From Anaeromassilibacillus sp. An200 (GTDB lineage Bacteria; Bacillota; Clostridia; Oscillospirales; Acutalibacteraceae), in NCBI RefSeq assembly GCF_002160025.1, contig NZ_NFJU01000003.1, forward strand, positions 1 to 64,000: DNA of 64,000 bases. Reading direction: 5' to 3'. The first letter of the stretch is position 1, and every line of letters starts with the position of its first letter. The translations under genes were made by a program, and so were the position numbers. Shown piece by piece: positions 36,008-44,558 of this stretch. The notes beneath the pieces were generated by a model. That model did not search any database. It had not been told where the DNA came from and saw only the letters and a program-made list of their open reading frames with translations.

Positions 36008-37282
36008 ATGATTATCTACCCTTCTTTTGCGATCGATCCCTCGATTCAGGAAGCTGGAAAGCGTGCGATGGATCGCATTGCACCGGTACTGGCGGGAATT
36101 GATGAGACAGCGGATTACAACCAGCAGAAAATGATAGCGGCCTTTTCCGCCGCGCATGTCAGCGAAAGTCATTTTGCTGCTTCCACGGGCTATGGTTACG
36201 GAGACCGGGGACGGGAAGCGCTCGATCAGGTGTATGCCTACGCTCTTGGCGCGGAGGATGCGCTGGTACGGCATAATTTTGTTTGCGGCACGCATGCCCT
36301 GACGGTGGCGCTTTTTGGTGTGCTGCGCCCGGGAGACACTATGCTGAGTGTAACCGGTGTCCCATACGACACACTGCAAGGTGTAATTGGTCTTACAGGT
36401 GATGGAAATGGTTCTCTGCGGGAGTTTGGCATTCGTTATGAACAGGTGGATCTCAAACCCGACGGCACTCCTGATTATGAGGAAATTGCCCGCCGTGTGA
36501 AGCCTGGGTTAAAGATGGCTTACCTTCAGCGCTCACGCGGATACAGCCTGCGTCCATCCCTGTTTGTGGAGGAGATCGGAAAGATTGCAAAGCTGGTCAA
36601 GGAAAAAGCGCCGGATTGCATTGTGATGGTTGACAACTGCTATGGCGAATTTGTGCAGCGGGAGGAGCCGCTGGCATATGGGGCGGATCTGATGGCCGGT
36701 TCCCTGATCAAGAATCCAGGCGGCGGCGTGGCCCCCACAGGAGGATATATCGCGGGGCGGCGCGATCTGGTGGAAAGCTGTGCGTACCGTTTGACCACAC
36801 CTGGAACAGGGCGTGAGGTGGGAGCTACGCTGGGGACAAACCGAGAGCTGTTCATGGGAGCTTTCCATGCCCCGCATGTGACAGGGGAGGCGCTTAAAAC
36901 GGCAGCGTTTACTGCTGCTCTGTTTAGTGAGTTTGGTTATGATGTGACTCCACGTCCTGATGAGCCGCGCGCTGATATCATCCAGACGATGATGCTGCGG
37001 CGTGAAGAGGCTCTGGTGGCTTTTTGCCGTGGGGTGCAAAAGGGTGCGCCGGTTGATTCCTTTGTCACGCCAGAACCGTGGGATATGCCCGGCTACGATT
37101 CCCAGGTGATTATGGCAGCCGGAGCCTTTACGCTGGGGGCTTCCATTGAGCTTTCCGCGGATGCTCCTCTGCGTGAGCCGTATGCGGCATGGATGCAGGG
37201 GGGGCTGAATTTCCACAGCGGCAGGCTGGGTGCTATGCTGGCCGCGCAGTCCATGCTGGAAGAAGGGCTTTTGGGAAAATAA
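36008..37282 (+). CDS. Methionine gamma-lyase-like PLP enzyme (YnbB / 'aluminium resistance' family)
   Basis: Fold-type I PLP enzyme of the Cys/Met-metabolism group, 424 residues. STGYGYGDRGREALDQVYA (~57) and CGTHALTVALFGVLRPGDTML (~96) bind PLP phosphate, MVDNCYGEFVQREEP carries the pyridine-binding Asp, and GSLIKNPGGGVAPTGGYIAG (~236) the Schiff-base Lys. This family lies near hfq/miaA/glnR in Bacillus; true substrate is unsettled. Single gene ending 4 nt before the tRNA promoter. Confidence 0.88.
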   Translation: MIIYPSFAIDPSIQEAGKRAMDRIAPVLAGIDETADYNQQKMIAAFSAAHVSESHFAASTGYGYGDRGREALDQVYAYALGAEDALVRHNFVCGTHALTVALFGVLRPGDTMLSVTGVPYDTLQGVIGLTGDGNGSLREFGIRYEQVDLKPDGTPDYEEIARRVKPGLKMAYLQRSRGYSLRPSLFVEEIGKIAKLVKEKAPDCIVMVDNCYGEFVQREEPLAYGADLMAGSLIKNPGGGVAPTGGYIAGRRDLVESCAYRLTTPGTGREVGATLGTNRELFMGAFHAPHVTGEALKTAAFTAALFSEFGYDVTPRPDEPRADIIQTMMLRREEALVAFCRGVQKGAPVDSFVTPEPWDMPGYDSQVIMAAGAFTLGASIELSADAPLREPYAAWMQGGLNFHSGRLGAMLAAQSMLEEGLLGK

Positions 37283-37285
37283 TCG

Positions 37286-37314
37286 TTGCATTTTTTTCAA
37301 TGATTCTTTATAAT
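37286..37314 (+). promoter_or_regulatory. SigA-type promoter of tRNA-Leu
   Basis: TTGCAT (37286-37291), 17 bp, perfect TATAAT (37309-37314). A GGGGCG/CGCCCC hairpin lies between the promoter and the mature 5' end. Confidence 0.82.
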
Positions 37315-37358
37315 ATTTTTTGTTATTCCATTAGGGGCGGTCTTTTCGCCCCTGATAT

Positions 37359-37441
<83 letters not shown>

Positions 37442-37449
37442 AAAATAGC

Positions 37450-37489
37450 AAGCTGCATTTTGTCATACAAAGACGAAATGTAGCTTTTT
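37450..37489 (+). terminator. Terminator of tRNA-Leu
   Basis: Imperfect ~14-bp stem (AGCTGCATTTTGTC with GACGAAATGTAGCT) followed by TTTTT. It is A+T rich, unlike most stems in the window. Confidence 0.75.
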
Positions 37490-37684
37490 GCTTTAGTGGA
37501 CAGTTAGATATTGAAACAGATAGAATAGTGATGTCTCAATGCTTGGGAGAGTGGTTGACAGTTTGAAAGATGAATCGGTTCGTCTGGCATAGGTTATAGT
37601 TACAATCGCAAATACCGTGAGGACAATTGCAAGCAAAGACTCAGTGAGTGGACAATATTTGAGTTCAGGAAAGAGGTGTGATTT

Positions 37685-38623
37685 GTGATTATAAGCGCCA
37701 GCCGGCGGACAGACATTCCAACATACTATTCCAATTGGTTTTTTAATCGGATTATGAATGGCTATGTACTGGTTCGAAACCCCATAAATACACACCAAAT
37801 AAGCAAGATACCGCTGAATCCTGATGTTGTGGATGGGATTGTTTTTTGGACCAAAAATCCAATTCCCATGCTCGATCGATTCAATGTTTTACGCGAGTAT
37901 ATGTATTACTTTCAGTTTACACTGAATTCGTATGCACAGGATGTTGAGACACATGTTCCTAATAAGCAGAAACATATCATCCCTGCATTTAAAAAACTAT
38001 CGGATATGATTGGCCCTGATCGTGTTATCTGGAGATATGACCCCATTTTTCTAAATGACACATACACCCCGGAATACCATATCCAGTATTTCGAAAAAAT
38101 CGCAAAAGAATTAAGCCCATATACCAAAAAGTGTACCATCAGCTTTATCGACTTCTATCGGAACACCTCAAAAAATGTTTCTGACTTATCTCTGCATGAT
38201 TTTCCAGAAGAAGCCCAAAAGGATCTTGCGAAGGAGTTGGCTGCCATTGCCCATAGCTACGGCCTGCTGATTGATACTTGCGCAGAAGGTATTGAATTAC
38301 AGGAATACGGTATAGGACATGCAAGATGTATAGACGATCGCTTGCTAAGCAAACTGTTAGATTGTCCTCTCGACATAAGGAAAGATAAAAGTCAACGCCT
38401 TGCGTGCGGTTGCGTGGAGAGCATTGACATCGGAGCATATGATACATGCCGTAATGGCTGTAAGTATTGTTACGCAAATTATAGTGAAAAAACAGTATGT
38501 TCAAATTTCGCCAGACACATTCCCGACTCCCCCCTACTTTTTGGGGAAGTGGGCCCCAATGATAAAATAACGGAACGAAAGGTTATGAGTTGTAAGGTAA
38601 ATCAAATTAGATTTGATATGTGA
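37685..38623 (+). CDS. DUF1848 family protein
   Basis: A 312-residue protein beginning IISASRRTDIPTYYSNWFFNRI, the family's hallmark. The C-terminal cysteine cluster CGCVESIDIGAYDTCRNGCKYCYANYS resembles a radical-SAM CxxxCxxC placed at the wrong end, which suggests an Fe-S site. WRYDPIFLND and CAEGIELQEYGIGHARCID are conserved-looking. GTG start at 37685 after AGAGGTG. Function unknown. Codon use is visibly more AT-rich than its neighbours and it follows a tRNA gene, so recent acquisition is plausible. The 240 nt between tRNA and gene show nothing else clear. Confidence 0.82.
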   Translation: MIISASRRTDIPTYYSNWFFNRIMNGYVLVRNPINTHQISKIPLNPDVVDGIVFWTKNPIPMLDRFNVLREYMYYFQFTLNSYAQDVETHVPNKQKHIIPAFKKLSDMIGPDRVIWRYDPIFLNDTYTPEYHIQYFEKIAKELSPYTKKCTISFIDFYRNTSKNVSDLSLHDFPEEAQKDLAKELAAIAHSYGLLIDTCAEGIELQEYGIGHARCIDDRLLSKLLDCPLDIRKDKSQRLACGCVESIDIGAYDTCRNGCKYCYANYSEKTVCSNFARHIPDSPLLFGEVGPNDKITERKVMSCKVNQIRFDM

Positions 38624-38824
38624 TTCTCTTATCGTGCAGCTGCTTATCCCGGCACTGGCGATGAAGAAACTGGCGGCAGATCAGGAGGCAGGAGGCAAGT
38701 TCCCTGTGAGCAATGACTGCGCAGAAACTTACCGCTGCGGTCTGCCGCGCTGTGGGGGAGTAGTATGGAGATAGAGTGCATCAGGCTTTTTGAAAGGGTG
38801 CATCGGTTGGAGTGAAGAACGTCC

Positions 38825-39706
38825 ATGTTTACGGAAGTGGCCAGATTGAAGAAAGTACGAAAGAAATGGATTGCATTGGCGGGAGCCGCGGTATTCGCAG
38901 TTGTTTTGGCAGGATGGCTTGTTTGGAGCAATGTAACGGTTGAGATGACGCGCTACAGCGTTGCAAGCAGCAGACTTCCTGCATCGTTTGACCACAGCAG
39001 AATTGTTGTGGTATCGGATTTGCATAACGCTGAGTTTGGGGAAGATAATTGCCAGCTTATCCGCTTGATCGAGCAAGAAAGCCCGGATATGATTGCGATC
39101 ACGGGGGATCTCGTGGATTCCAGTAAAACCAATATGGAGACGGCGGAGAGCTTGATCCATCATCTCACCAGCATCGCCCCTTGTTACTATGTGACGGGAA
39201 ACCATGAGGCGTGGCTGGGAGAACAATATCAGGAATTGGAAAAAATGCTTCTAAAGGAAGCGGTTGTAATTCTGCATAATACATCTGTACCATGGAAAAA
39301 AGGACAGGATAGCATTCAGCTCGCAGGTCTGGATGATCCGGATTTTACGGATAGAGATTCTTCTGTTCAGCAGAGTATTTTGGAGACCAGACTTCATGAA
39401 ATGGATCTGACAGATGATTATTGCATCCTGCTTTCTCACAGGCCGGAAGCCTTCGAGGCATATCTGTCCGAAGGAGTCGATCTGGTTTTGAGTGGTCATG
39501 CGCACGGAGGACAGTTTCGTTTGCCCCTGATTGGCGGAATTATTGCACCCAATCAGGGATGGTTTCCCAAATATGATGCCGGGAGCTATTCGCAGCAGAA
39601 TACCACAATGATCGTCAGCAGAGGAATTGGAAACAGTATCATTCCCATGCGGATCAACAACAGACCTGAAATTGTCAGTGTGGAGTTGATTTGCGAAGTA
39701 TACTGA
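38825..39706 (+). CDS. Membrane-anchored metallophosphoesterase
   Basis: Calcineurin-like phosphoesterase (YkuE/YaeI-like), 293 residues. One N-terminal membrane helix (~residues 16-36), then VVVSDLHNAEF (~61), AITGDLVDSS (~90), YYVTGNHEAW (~122), ILLSHRPEAF (~200) and LVLSGHAHGGQFRLP (~222). All five metal motifs are present, so it should be active outside the cytoplasmic face. YaeI/YkuE relatives act on lipid-linked phosphates. Ribosome site TTGGAG is 12 nt away, so the start is less sure. The 200 nt before it hold no gene I can support. Confidence 0.87.
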   Translation: MFTEVARLKKVRKKWIALAGAAVFAVVLAGWLVWSNVTVEMTRYSVASSRLPASFDHSRIVVVSDLHNAEFGEDNCQLIRLIEQESPDMIAITGDLVDSSKTNMETAESLIHHLTSIAPCYYVTGNHEAWLGEQYQELEKMLLKEAVVILHNTSVPWKKGQDSIQLAGLDDPDFTDRDSSVQQSILETRLHEMDLTDDYCILLSHRPEAFEAYLSEGVDLVLSGHAHGGQFRLPLIGGIIAPNQGWFPKYDAGSYSQQNTTMIVSRGIGNSIIPMRINNRPEIVSVELICEVY

Positions 39707-39715
39707 ACCTGTCAG

Positions 39716-39817
39716 ATGCCATTTCTGGAAGAGCAGAAGGAAGAAATGGATAATGAGCTTCATCTTGTGGTTCTGGGCGCAGCCATAGGGGAGAATGATG
39801 CCGGCGATATAGATTAA
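39716..39817 (+). CDS. Possible 33-residue ORF or gene remnant
   Basis: Reads MPFLEEQKEEMDNELHLVVL and ends in an acidic GENDAGDID. It is short, lacks a clear ribosome site and could be the 3' end of a lost gene. Listed because the stretch between the phosphoesterase and the ABC promoter has no other content. Confidence 0.2.
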   Translation: MPFLEEQKEEMDNELHLVVLGAAIGENDAGDID

Positions 39818-39842
39818 TCATCAGGATTAAACTGCAAATATA

Positions 39843-39871
39843 TTGACATCGGTATGAATTTCTGTTACAAT
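39843..39871 (+). promoter_or_regulatory. SigA-type promoter of the CydDC-like operon
   Basis: Perfect TTGACA (39843-39848), 17 bp, TACAAT (39866-39871). Operator-like palindromes follow at once. Confidence 0.88.
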
Positions 39872-39878
39872 GCCAACA

Positions 39879-39912
39879 GTTAGATATAGCTAACCGCACG
39901 GTGGTTAGCTAT
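39879..39912 (+). promoter_or_regulatory. Overlapping palindromic operators downstream of the CydDC-like promoter
   Basis: GTTAG-N6-CTAAC (39879-39894) overlaps ATAGCTAACC-N7-GGTTAGCTAT (39886-39895 and 39903-39912), a perfect 10-bp inverted repeat. Placed 8-40 nt after the -10, a bound repressor would block transcription. The regulator is not identified; the CTAACC half-site recurs before the YgbA gene. Confidence 0.7.
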
Positions 39913-39960
39913 TATTATGATTGGAAGTTAGTCTATGCTACTGGAAAGAGGTTTGAACCG

Positions 39961-41691
39961 ATGATCAGTAAACGGCTGATACACATCATGGACAAGAGCA
40001 AAAAATATGTGTCAGCACAGGTGCTTTTTCAGTGGATTTCTTTGCTTTGCAATATTATATTGATGTCCGGAATCGCGCTTTTTTTGAGTCAGCTTTCTGC
40101 CGGGCTCAACCCAAAAGTGTGGGGGAAATTCATATGGATTCTTCTGTCTGCCTTAGTCATACGGTACGTGTGCACAACTTTGGCAAGTCGGATGAGCCAT
40201 CGTGCCGCAAAGCAGGTGAAAGAACAGCTGCGCACCATGATTTATGAAAAGCTGCTGCATCTGGGACTGGCGTATCAGCAAAAAGCCCGAACCTCTGAAG
40301 TGGTTCAGCTGGCGGTAGAGGGGGTGGATCAGCTGGAGGTGTATTTTGGGTCATATCTCCCCCAGCTGTATTATTCGCTTCTCGCGCCCTTGACACTGTT
40401 TGTTGTTTTGAGCTTTGTCAGCCTGCCCTGTGCAGTCATCTTATTTCTCTGTGTCCCACTGATCCCCATTACTATCGTGGCAGTACAGCGTTTTGCAAAG
40501 AAGCTTCTGGGAAAATACTGGGGAGAGTATACCTCCTTGGGCGATTCATTTCTGGAAAACCTGCAGGGGCTTACGACCCTCAAAATTTATCAGGCAGACG
40601 CCCACCGGCACCAGGTGATGAACGAGCAGTCCGAACGCTTCCGCAAAATTACCATGAAAGTGCTTTCCATGCAGTTGAACTCCATCATTGTCATGGATTT
40701 TATCGCCTACGGCGGAGCCGCTTTTGGGATTGTCCTGGCGGCATGGCAATTCCATGCAGGTCACTTGTCCCTGTTCGGTGTGTTGTTGGTGATCCTGCTG
40801 GCGGCAGAATTTTTCCTGCCCATGCGGCTTTTGGGATCGTTTTTTCACATCGCCATGAATGGCATGGCGGCAGCGGATAAGCTCTTCGCTCTGCTGGATC
40901 TTCCTGATGCGCAAACTGGAAGCCGCGCCTTTCCCAACGATTGTACAGTGGTTTGCAAGGATCTGCGGTTCGGCTATGAAGAAGGGCGGGAGATTTTGAA
41001 TGACATCCACTTTTCTGCATCACCCGGCCGTTTTGTTGCGCTGGTGGGCGAGAGCGGATGCGGTAAATCCACCCTCGCCGCCATCCTGATGGGGCGCATA
41101 CGGGGATTTCAGGGAGAGCTTACCATTGGCGGGGTTCCTGTGCCGGACATTGCGGAGAGCTCCTTGATGGCAAACATCACCTATGTGGGGCATCAAAGCT
41201 ATTTGTTCCGCGGCAGCGTCAAAGATACACTGAGAATGGGCAATCCCGAGGCGACGGATGCTGATTTCTGGCGTGTGCTGGAGCAGGTAAAGCTGGCAGA
41301 CTTTTTGCGGGAGCAGCAGGGGCTGGACACGGAGCTGGAGGAGAACGGTATCAATTTTTCCGGCGGACAGCGCCAGCGTTTGGCAGTTGCCCGGGCGCTG
41401 CTCCACAACACGCCCATCTACATCTTTGATGAGGCCACTTCCAACATCGATAGAGAAAGCGAAAATGCCATTATGGAACAAATCAAAGAGCTTGCACGGA
41501 ATAAAACCGTACTTTTAATCTCTCACCGGCTGGCCAATGTAGCTAACACCGATCAAATTTATGTGCTGCGGCAAGGCGTCATTTCCGAAGAAGGAACCCA
41601 CAAGGAACTGCTTTCCCAGCGGGGTGAGTATGCCCGGTTGTGGAACGCCCAGCAGCAGTTGGAAGCTTACGGAAAGGCGGCGGCAAGATGA
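39961..41691 (+). CDS. CydD-like ABC exporter half-transporter
   Basis: Membrane domain plus ATPase, 576 residues. The membrane half (~20-320) has CydD-type features: VEGVDQLEVYFGSYLPQLYYSLLAPL and LAAEFFLPMRLLGSFFHIAMNGMAAADKLF. The ATPase has Walker A VGESGCGKSTLAAIL (~359), signature NFSGGQRQRLAVARAL (~460) and Walker B IYIFDEATSNID. In E. coli CydDC exports reduced thiols and supports cytochrome bd assembly and NO tolerance. No cydAB is in the window. Start at 39961 has AGAGG 10 nt upstream. ATGA overlap with the next gene. Confidence 0.85.
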   Translation: MISKRLIHIMDKSKKYVSAQVLFQWISLLCNIILMSGIALFLSQLSAGLNPKVWGKFIWILLSALVIRYVCTTLASRMSHRAAKQVKEQLRTMIYEKLLHLGLAYQQKARTSEVVQLAVEGVDQLEVYFGSYLPQLYYSLLAPLTLFVVLSFVSLPCAVILFLCVPLIPITIVAVQRFAKKLLGKYWGEYTSLGDSFLENLQGLTTLKIYQADAHRHQVMNEQSERFRKITMKVLSMQLNSIIVMDFIAYGGAAFGIVLAAWQFHAGHLSLFGVLLVILLAAEFFLPMRLLGSFFHIAMNGMAAADKLFALLDLPDAQTGSRAFPNDCTVVCKDLRFGYEEGREILNDIHFSASPGRFVALVGESGCGKSTLAAILMGRIRGFQGELTIGGVPVPDIAESSLMANITYVGHQSYLFRGSVKDTLRMGNPEATDADFWRVLEQVKLADFLREQQGLDTELEENGINFSGGQRQRLAVARALLHNTPIYIFDEATSNIDRESENAIMEQIKELARNKTVLLISHRLANVANTDQIYVLRQGVISEEGTHKELLSQRGEYARLWNAQQQLEAYGKAAAR

Positions 41692-43328
41692 AACGATCTG
41701 GGATTCGGGTGATGGCAAGCCTGGTTGGCCTGGTGAAACCTCTGACCGGGTATATGAGCCTGGCTGTCCTTCTGGGACTGCTGGGACAGCTTTGTGCCAC
41801 TGCCATCACGGTGTTGGGCGGGTTTGCGGTATTGCATGCGCTGGGTATGGAACAGAGTGTTTCCCTCCCGGCATGGTTCCTCCTGATTGGCCTTTGCGCC
41901 CTGCTGAGGGGCGTACTGCGCTACGGCGAACAGACCTGCAACCATTTTATCGCCTTCAAGCTGCTGGCCTTGCTGCGGGATCGTGTCTTTGCTGTCCTTC
42001 GCCGTCTGTGCCCGGCGAAACTGGAGGGTAAGAATAAGGGAAACCTTATCAGCGTCATCACCTCGGACATTGAGCTGCTGGAGGTGTTCTACGCCCACAC
42101 CATCTCACCTATTTGCATTGCGGTGCTGTATACGGTGACAGCGGCTGCCTTCGTATCCCTCTACCATCCGATATTAGGCGGCATTACGCTTCTTGCACAC
42201 GGCACGGTAGGGATCTTGATTCCCTGGATGACCTCCCGCTGGAGCGGGGATGTGGGACAGCAGGTCCGTGACCAAAGCGGTCAGCTTTCCGGTTTTGTTC
42301 TGGACAGTCTGCGTGGGCTGTCTGAAACTCTGCAATACGGACAAGGACAAAATCGCCGGCAGGAGCTGAAACAGAGGGGAACACAGCTGTCCTTGCAGGA
42401 GGAGAAGGCCAAGCGTATCGCAGGCCGCAACAGCGCAATTACCAACACCGTGATCCTGTTGTTCGATTTTGTCATGCTGTATGCGGCAGCTATGCTTTGC
42501 GGATTTTCGCCCGCGCTCATTGCCACCCTTACCTTGATGAGTTCCTTCGGACCCAGCGTTGCACTGGCCGCTTTGGGCGCCACTTTACAGAACACCTTTG
42601 CCGCAGGCAATCGGGTACTGGATCTTCTGGAGGAGCAGCCGGTGGTGGAAGACATTCATGGCTATGCGCCGGTGGCATTTGACGGAGCCGCTGTAAAAGA
42701 CCTCAGCTTTTCCTACAGCGAGGAAGAGATTCTCTCTCACATCGATCTGGAACTTCCCAAGGGGAAAATCGTGGGCATCTTAGGGCGAAGCGGCAGCGGA
42801 AAATCCACTCTGCTCAAGCTGCTCATGCGCTTCTGGCAGGCAGAGCGAGGGGAGATCCGTATCTCGGATCGTCCCATTCAGAATATCAATACTGATAATC
42901 TGCGCAGCATGGAGAGCTATGTTACCCAGGAAACCTATTTGTTTCACGACACCATCGCCAATAATCTGAGAATTGCCAAGCTGGATGCCACCCAAGCAGA
43001 ACTGGAGACAGCGTGCCGCAAAGCATCTGTACACGACTTCATCATCTCGCTTCCCCAGGGCTACGATACTCCGGTGGCCGAACTGGGAGATTCCCTGTCC
43101 GGTGGAGAACGCCAGCGATTGGGGCTTGCCCGGGCATTTTTGCACCAGGCGCCGCTTCTGCTGTTGGACGAGCCTACCAGCAATCTTGACAGTTTGAATG
43201 AAGCTGTGATTTTACGATCTCTCCAACAAGTACAGGGGGAGCAAACCGTTGTACTGGTATCCCACCGGCAGTCTACTATGGGAATTGTGGAGCAGCTTTA
43301 TTCTGTGGAACAGGGCCGCATGAGCTGA
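41688..43328 (+). CDS. CydC-like ABC exporter half-transporter
   Basis: Partner of the preceding CydD-like protein, 546 residues. Six membrane helices in the first ~310 residues (FAVLHALGM, LRYGEQTCNHFIAFKLLALLRDRVFAVLRRL is the CydC-type linker), then Walker A LGRSGSGKSTLLKLL (~366), signature SLSGGERQRLGLARAF and Walker B LLLLDEPTSNLD. Coupled by ATGA overlap, so an obligate heterodimer is likely. Transport substrate inferred (low-molecular-weight thiol or haem-type molecule), not shown. Confidence 0.85.
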   Translation: MKRSGIRVMASLVGLVKPLTGYMSLAVLLGLLGQLCATAITVLGGFAVLHALGMEQSVSLPAWFLLIGLCALLRGVLRYGEQTCNHFIAFKLLALLRDRVFAVLRRLCPAKLEGKNKGNLISVITSDIELLEVFYAHTISPICIAVLYTVTAAAFVSLYHPILGGITLLAHGTVGILIPWMTSRWSGDVGQQVRDQSGQLSGFVLDSLRGLSETLQYGQGQNRRQELKQRGTQLSLQEEKAKRIAGRNSAITNTVILLFDFVMLYAAAMLCGFSPALIATLTLMSSFGPSVALAALGATLQNTFAAGNRVLDLLEEQPVVEDIHGYAPVAFDGAAVKDLSFSYSEEEILSHIDLELPKGKIVGILGRSGSGKSTLLKLLMRFWQAERGEIRISDRPIQNINTDNLRSMESYVTQETYLFHDTIANNLRIAKLDATQAELETACRKASVHDFIISLPQGYDTPVAELGDSLSGGERQRLGLARAFLHQAPLLLLDEPTSNLDSLNEAVILRSLQQVQGEQTVVLVSHRQSTMGIVEQLYSVEQGRMS

Positions 43329-43364
43329 ACAAATTGCCCTTTGTGCAAGGGCAATTTGTTTTGA
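43328..43364 (+). terminator. Terminator after the CydC-like gene
   Basis: Perfect 13-bp stem (43328-43340 with 43348-43360) followed by a very short T-run. It overlaps the stop codon and splits the ABC pair from the YgbA operon, perhaps incompletely. Confidence 0.65.
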
Positions 43365-43371
43365 ATGCTGA

Positions 43372-43387
43372 TTAGTGAAAACTAACC
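43372..43387 (+). promoter_or_regulatory. Palindrome with CTAACC half-site before the YgbA gene
   Basis: TTAGT-GAAA-ACTAA, extended by CC to give ACTAACC. The CTAACC half-site is the one in the operators at 39886-39912. No convincing -35/-10 pair accompanies it. Confidence 0.45.
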
Positions 43388-43411
43388 ACAAAAACGCAAG
43401 GAGGTTCCACC

Positions 43412-43741
43412 ATGCAATCCACTGATTCCAAGCGGGAGAAGGAAAAACGGGTCGTTGCGCAGATGATCCGGCTCTTCTGTAAAAGACAGCATCATCAGGC
43501 TGATTTATGTCCGGACTGCCGGGAAGTTTTGTCTTATGCCATGGATCGCTCTGACCACTGTCCGTTTATGGAGAGCAAAACCTTTTGCTCAAGCTGCAAA
43601 GTACATTGCTATCGGCCGGAGATGAGAGAAAAAATCCGGGATATTATGCGCTTTTCCGGCCCCAGGATGCTTCTTTATCATCCTGCTCTGGCGGTGTCCC
43701 ATATGCTTTTAGCCGTAAAGGAAAGGATGAACAAAACATGA
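43412..43741 (+). CDS. YgbA-type 'nitrous oxide-stimulated promoter' family protein
   Basis: A 109-residue cysteine-rich cytosolic protein (Pfam YgbA_NO type): EKRVVAQMIRLFCKRQHHQ, then CPDCREVLSYAMDRSDHCPF and FCSSCKVHCYRPEMREKIR, and FSGPRMLLYHPALAVSHML. The cysteine spacing suggests a metal or Fe-S site. In E. coli ygbA belongs to the NsrR (nitric oxide) regulon and helps recovery from nitrosative stress. Start after AAGGAGG. TGA overlaps the next ATG. Confidence 0.88.
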   Translation: MQSTDSKREKEKRVVAQMIRLFCKRQHHQADLCPDCREVLSYAMDRSDHCPFMESKTFCSSCKVHCYRPEMREKIRDIMRFSGPRMLLYHPALAVSHMLLAVKERMNKT

Positions 43742-44136
43742 GCGGTAAAAAGATTTTGTATCTCTCTTTAGGCATTTTGGGTCTTGGGCTGGGAGCTTTG
43801 GGGGCGGTACTGCCTTTGTTGCCGGCATTTCCTTTTTTAATGCTGGCTGCCTTTTGTTTTGGCAGAAGCTCTGAAAAACTGGATCGCTGGTTTAAAAGCA
43901 CAAAATTGTATCAAAACAATCTGGAAACCTATGTTAAGGGGCAGGGCATGACTTGGAAAACAAAAATCCGTGTAATGGTAATCGTCACCCTCCTTATGGT
44001 TTTTGGCTTCCTGATCATGTTTCAAAAAGCATTGTATATCCCTTGTGCAATCCTTGGCGCAGTATGGCTGTTCCATATTCTTTACTTTTGCTTTGGGGTG
44101 AAAAACTATGTAATCAAGGAGGAATCTGCAAAGTGA
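43738..44136 (+). CDS. YbaN/DUF454 family inner-membrane protein
   Basis: A 132-residue membrane protein with three to four helices: ILYLSLGILGLGLGALGAVLPLLPAFPFLMLAAFCFGRSS is the family signature region (GxxGxxLPLLPxxPFLLLAAxCFxRSS), then two helices at ~75-115. It starts at 43738 by ATGA overlap with the YgbA gene and overlaps the next gene by 4 nt. Function unknown; the family often sits near redox or metal genes. Confidence 0.88.
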   Translation: MSGKKILYLSLGILGLGLGALGAVLPLLPAFPFLMLAAFCFGRSSEKLDRWFKSTKLYQNNLETYVKGQGMTWKTKIRVMVIVTLLMVFGFLIMFQKALYIPCAILGAVWLFHILYFCFGVKNYVIKEESAK

Positions 44137-44528
44137 AAAAAGTCTTGAACCTCCTTTTGCTGATCAGCTTTGTTTTGACGCTTTTGGTACCCCTTACCGG
44201 TATTCACGTTCACAAATTAGCATCGGTGCTGTTTCTTCTGTTCTGTCTGGTACATACTGGCTTGCACCGGAAAAAGATGGATGGGCGAAGAGTGGTTGTT
44301 CTTGGATTGATATTTACATCGTTTCTGACGGGTCTGTTTGGACTGATTTTTGAAGAAATTCCAATTATTCTTGCTCTGCATAAAGTAATGTCGATTGGGG
44401 TAGTTTTCTTCCTGGCAATTCATATTTTTGTGTTTATCAGTAAGATTTTCCCAAGAAGAAAAAAGACAAATCATCCGGGGGATAACCGTGACAAATTTAG
44501 GATAAGAGCCGCAGGCGACTACCGTTGA
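44133..44528 (+). CDS. Small membrane protein with spaced histidines (possible haem b protein)
   Basis: A 131-residue protein with three to four membrane helices. Histidines lie at helix ends and within helices (GIHVHKLASVLFLLFCLVHTGLH, LALHKVM, LAIHIFVF), a spacing that recalls DUF4405/cytochrome b561-like proteins that hold b-type haem between helices. I do not assign a family firmly. GTG start at 44133 after AAGGAGG, inside the YbaN stop. The basic tail is cytosolic and its 3' end forms part of the terminator stem. Confidence 0.7.
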   Translation: MKKVLNLLLLISFVLTLLVPLTGIHVHKLASVLFLLFCLVHTGLHRKKMDGRRVVVLGLIFTSFLTGLFGLIFEEIPIILALHKVMSIGVVFFLAIHIFVFISKIFPRRKKTNHPGDNRDKFRIRAAGDYR

Positions 44529-44550
44529 GGTGGTAGCCTGTGGCTCTTTC
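44504..44550 (+). terminator. Terminator of the YgbA-YbaN operon
   Basis: Long stem (AAGAGCC..CAGGC..ACTACC with GGTAGCCTGTGGCTCTT) followed by TTCTTT. The left arm lies inside the 3' end of the coding region. It also lies just past the converging Crp/Fnr gene. Confidence 0.75.
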
Positions 44551-44558
44551 TTTACTCT

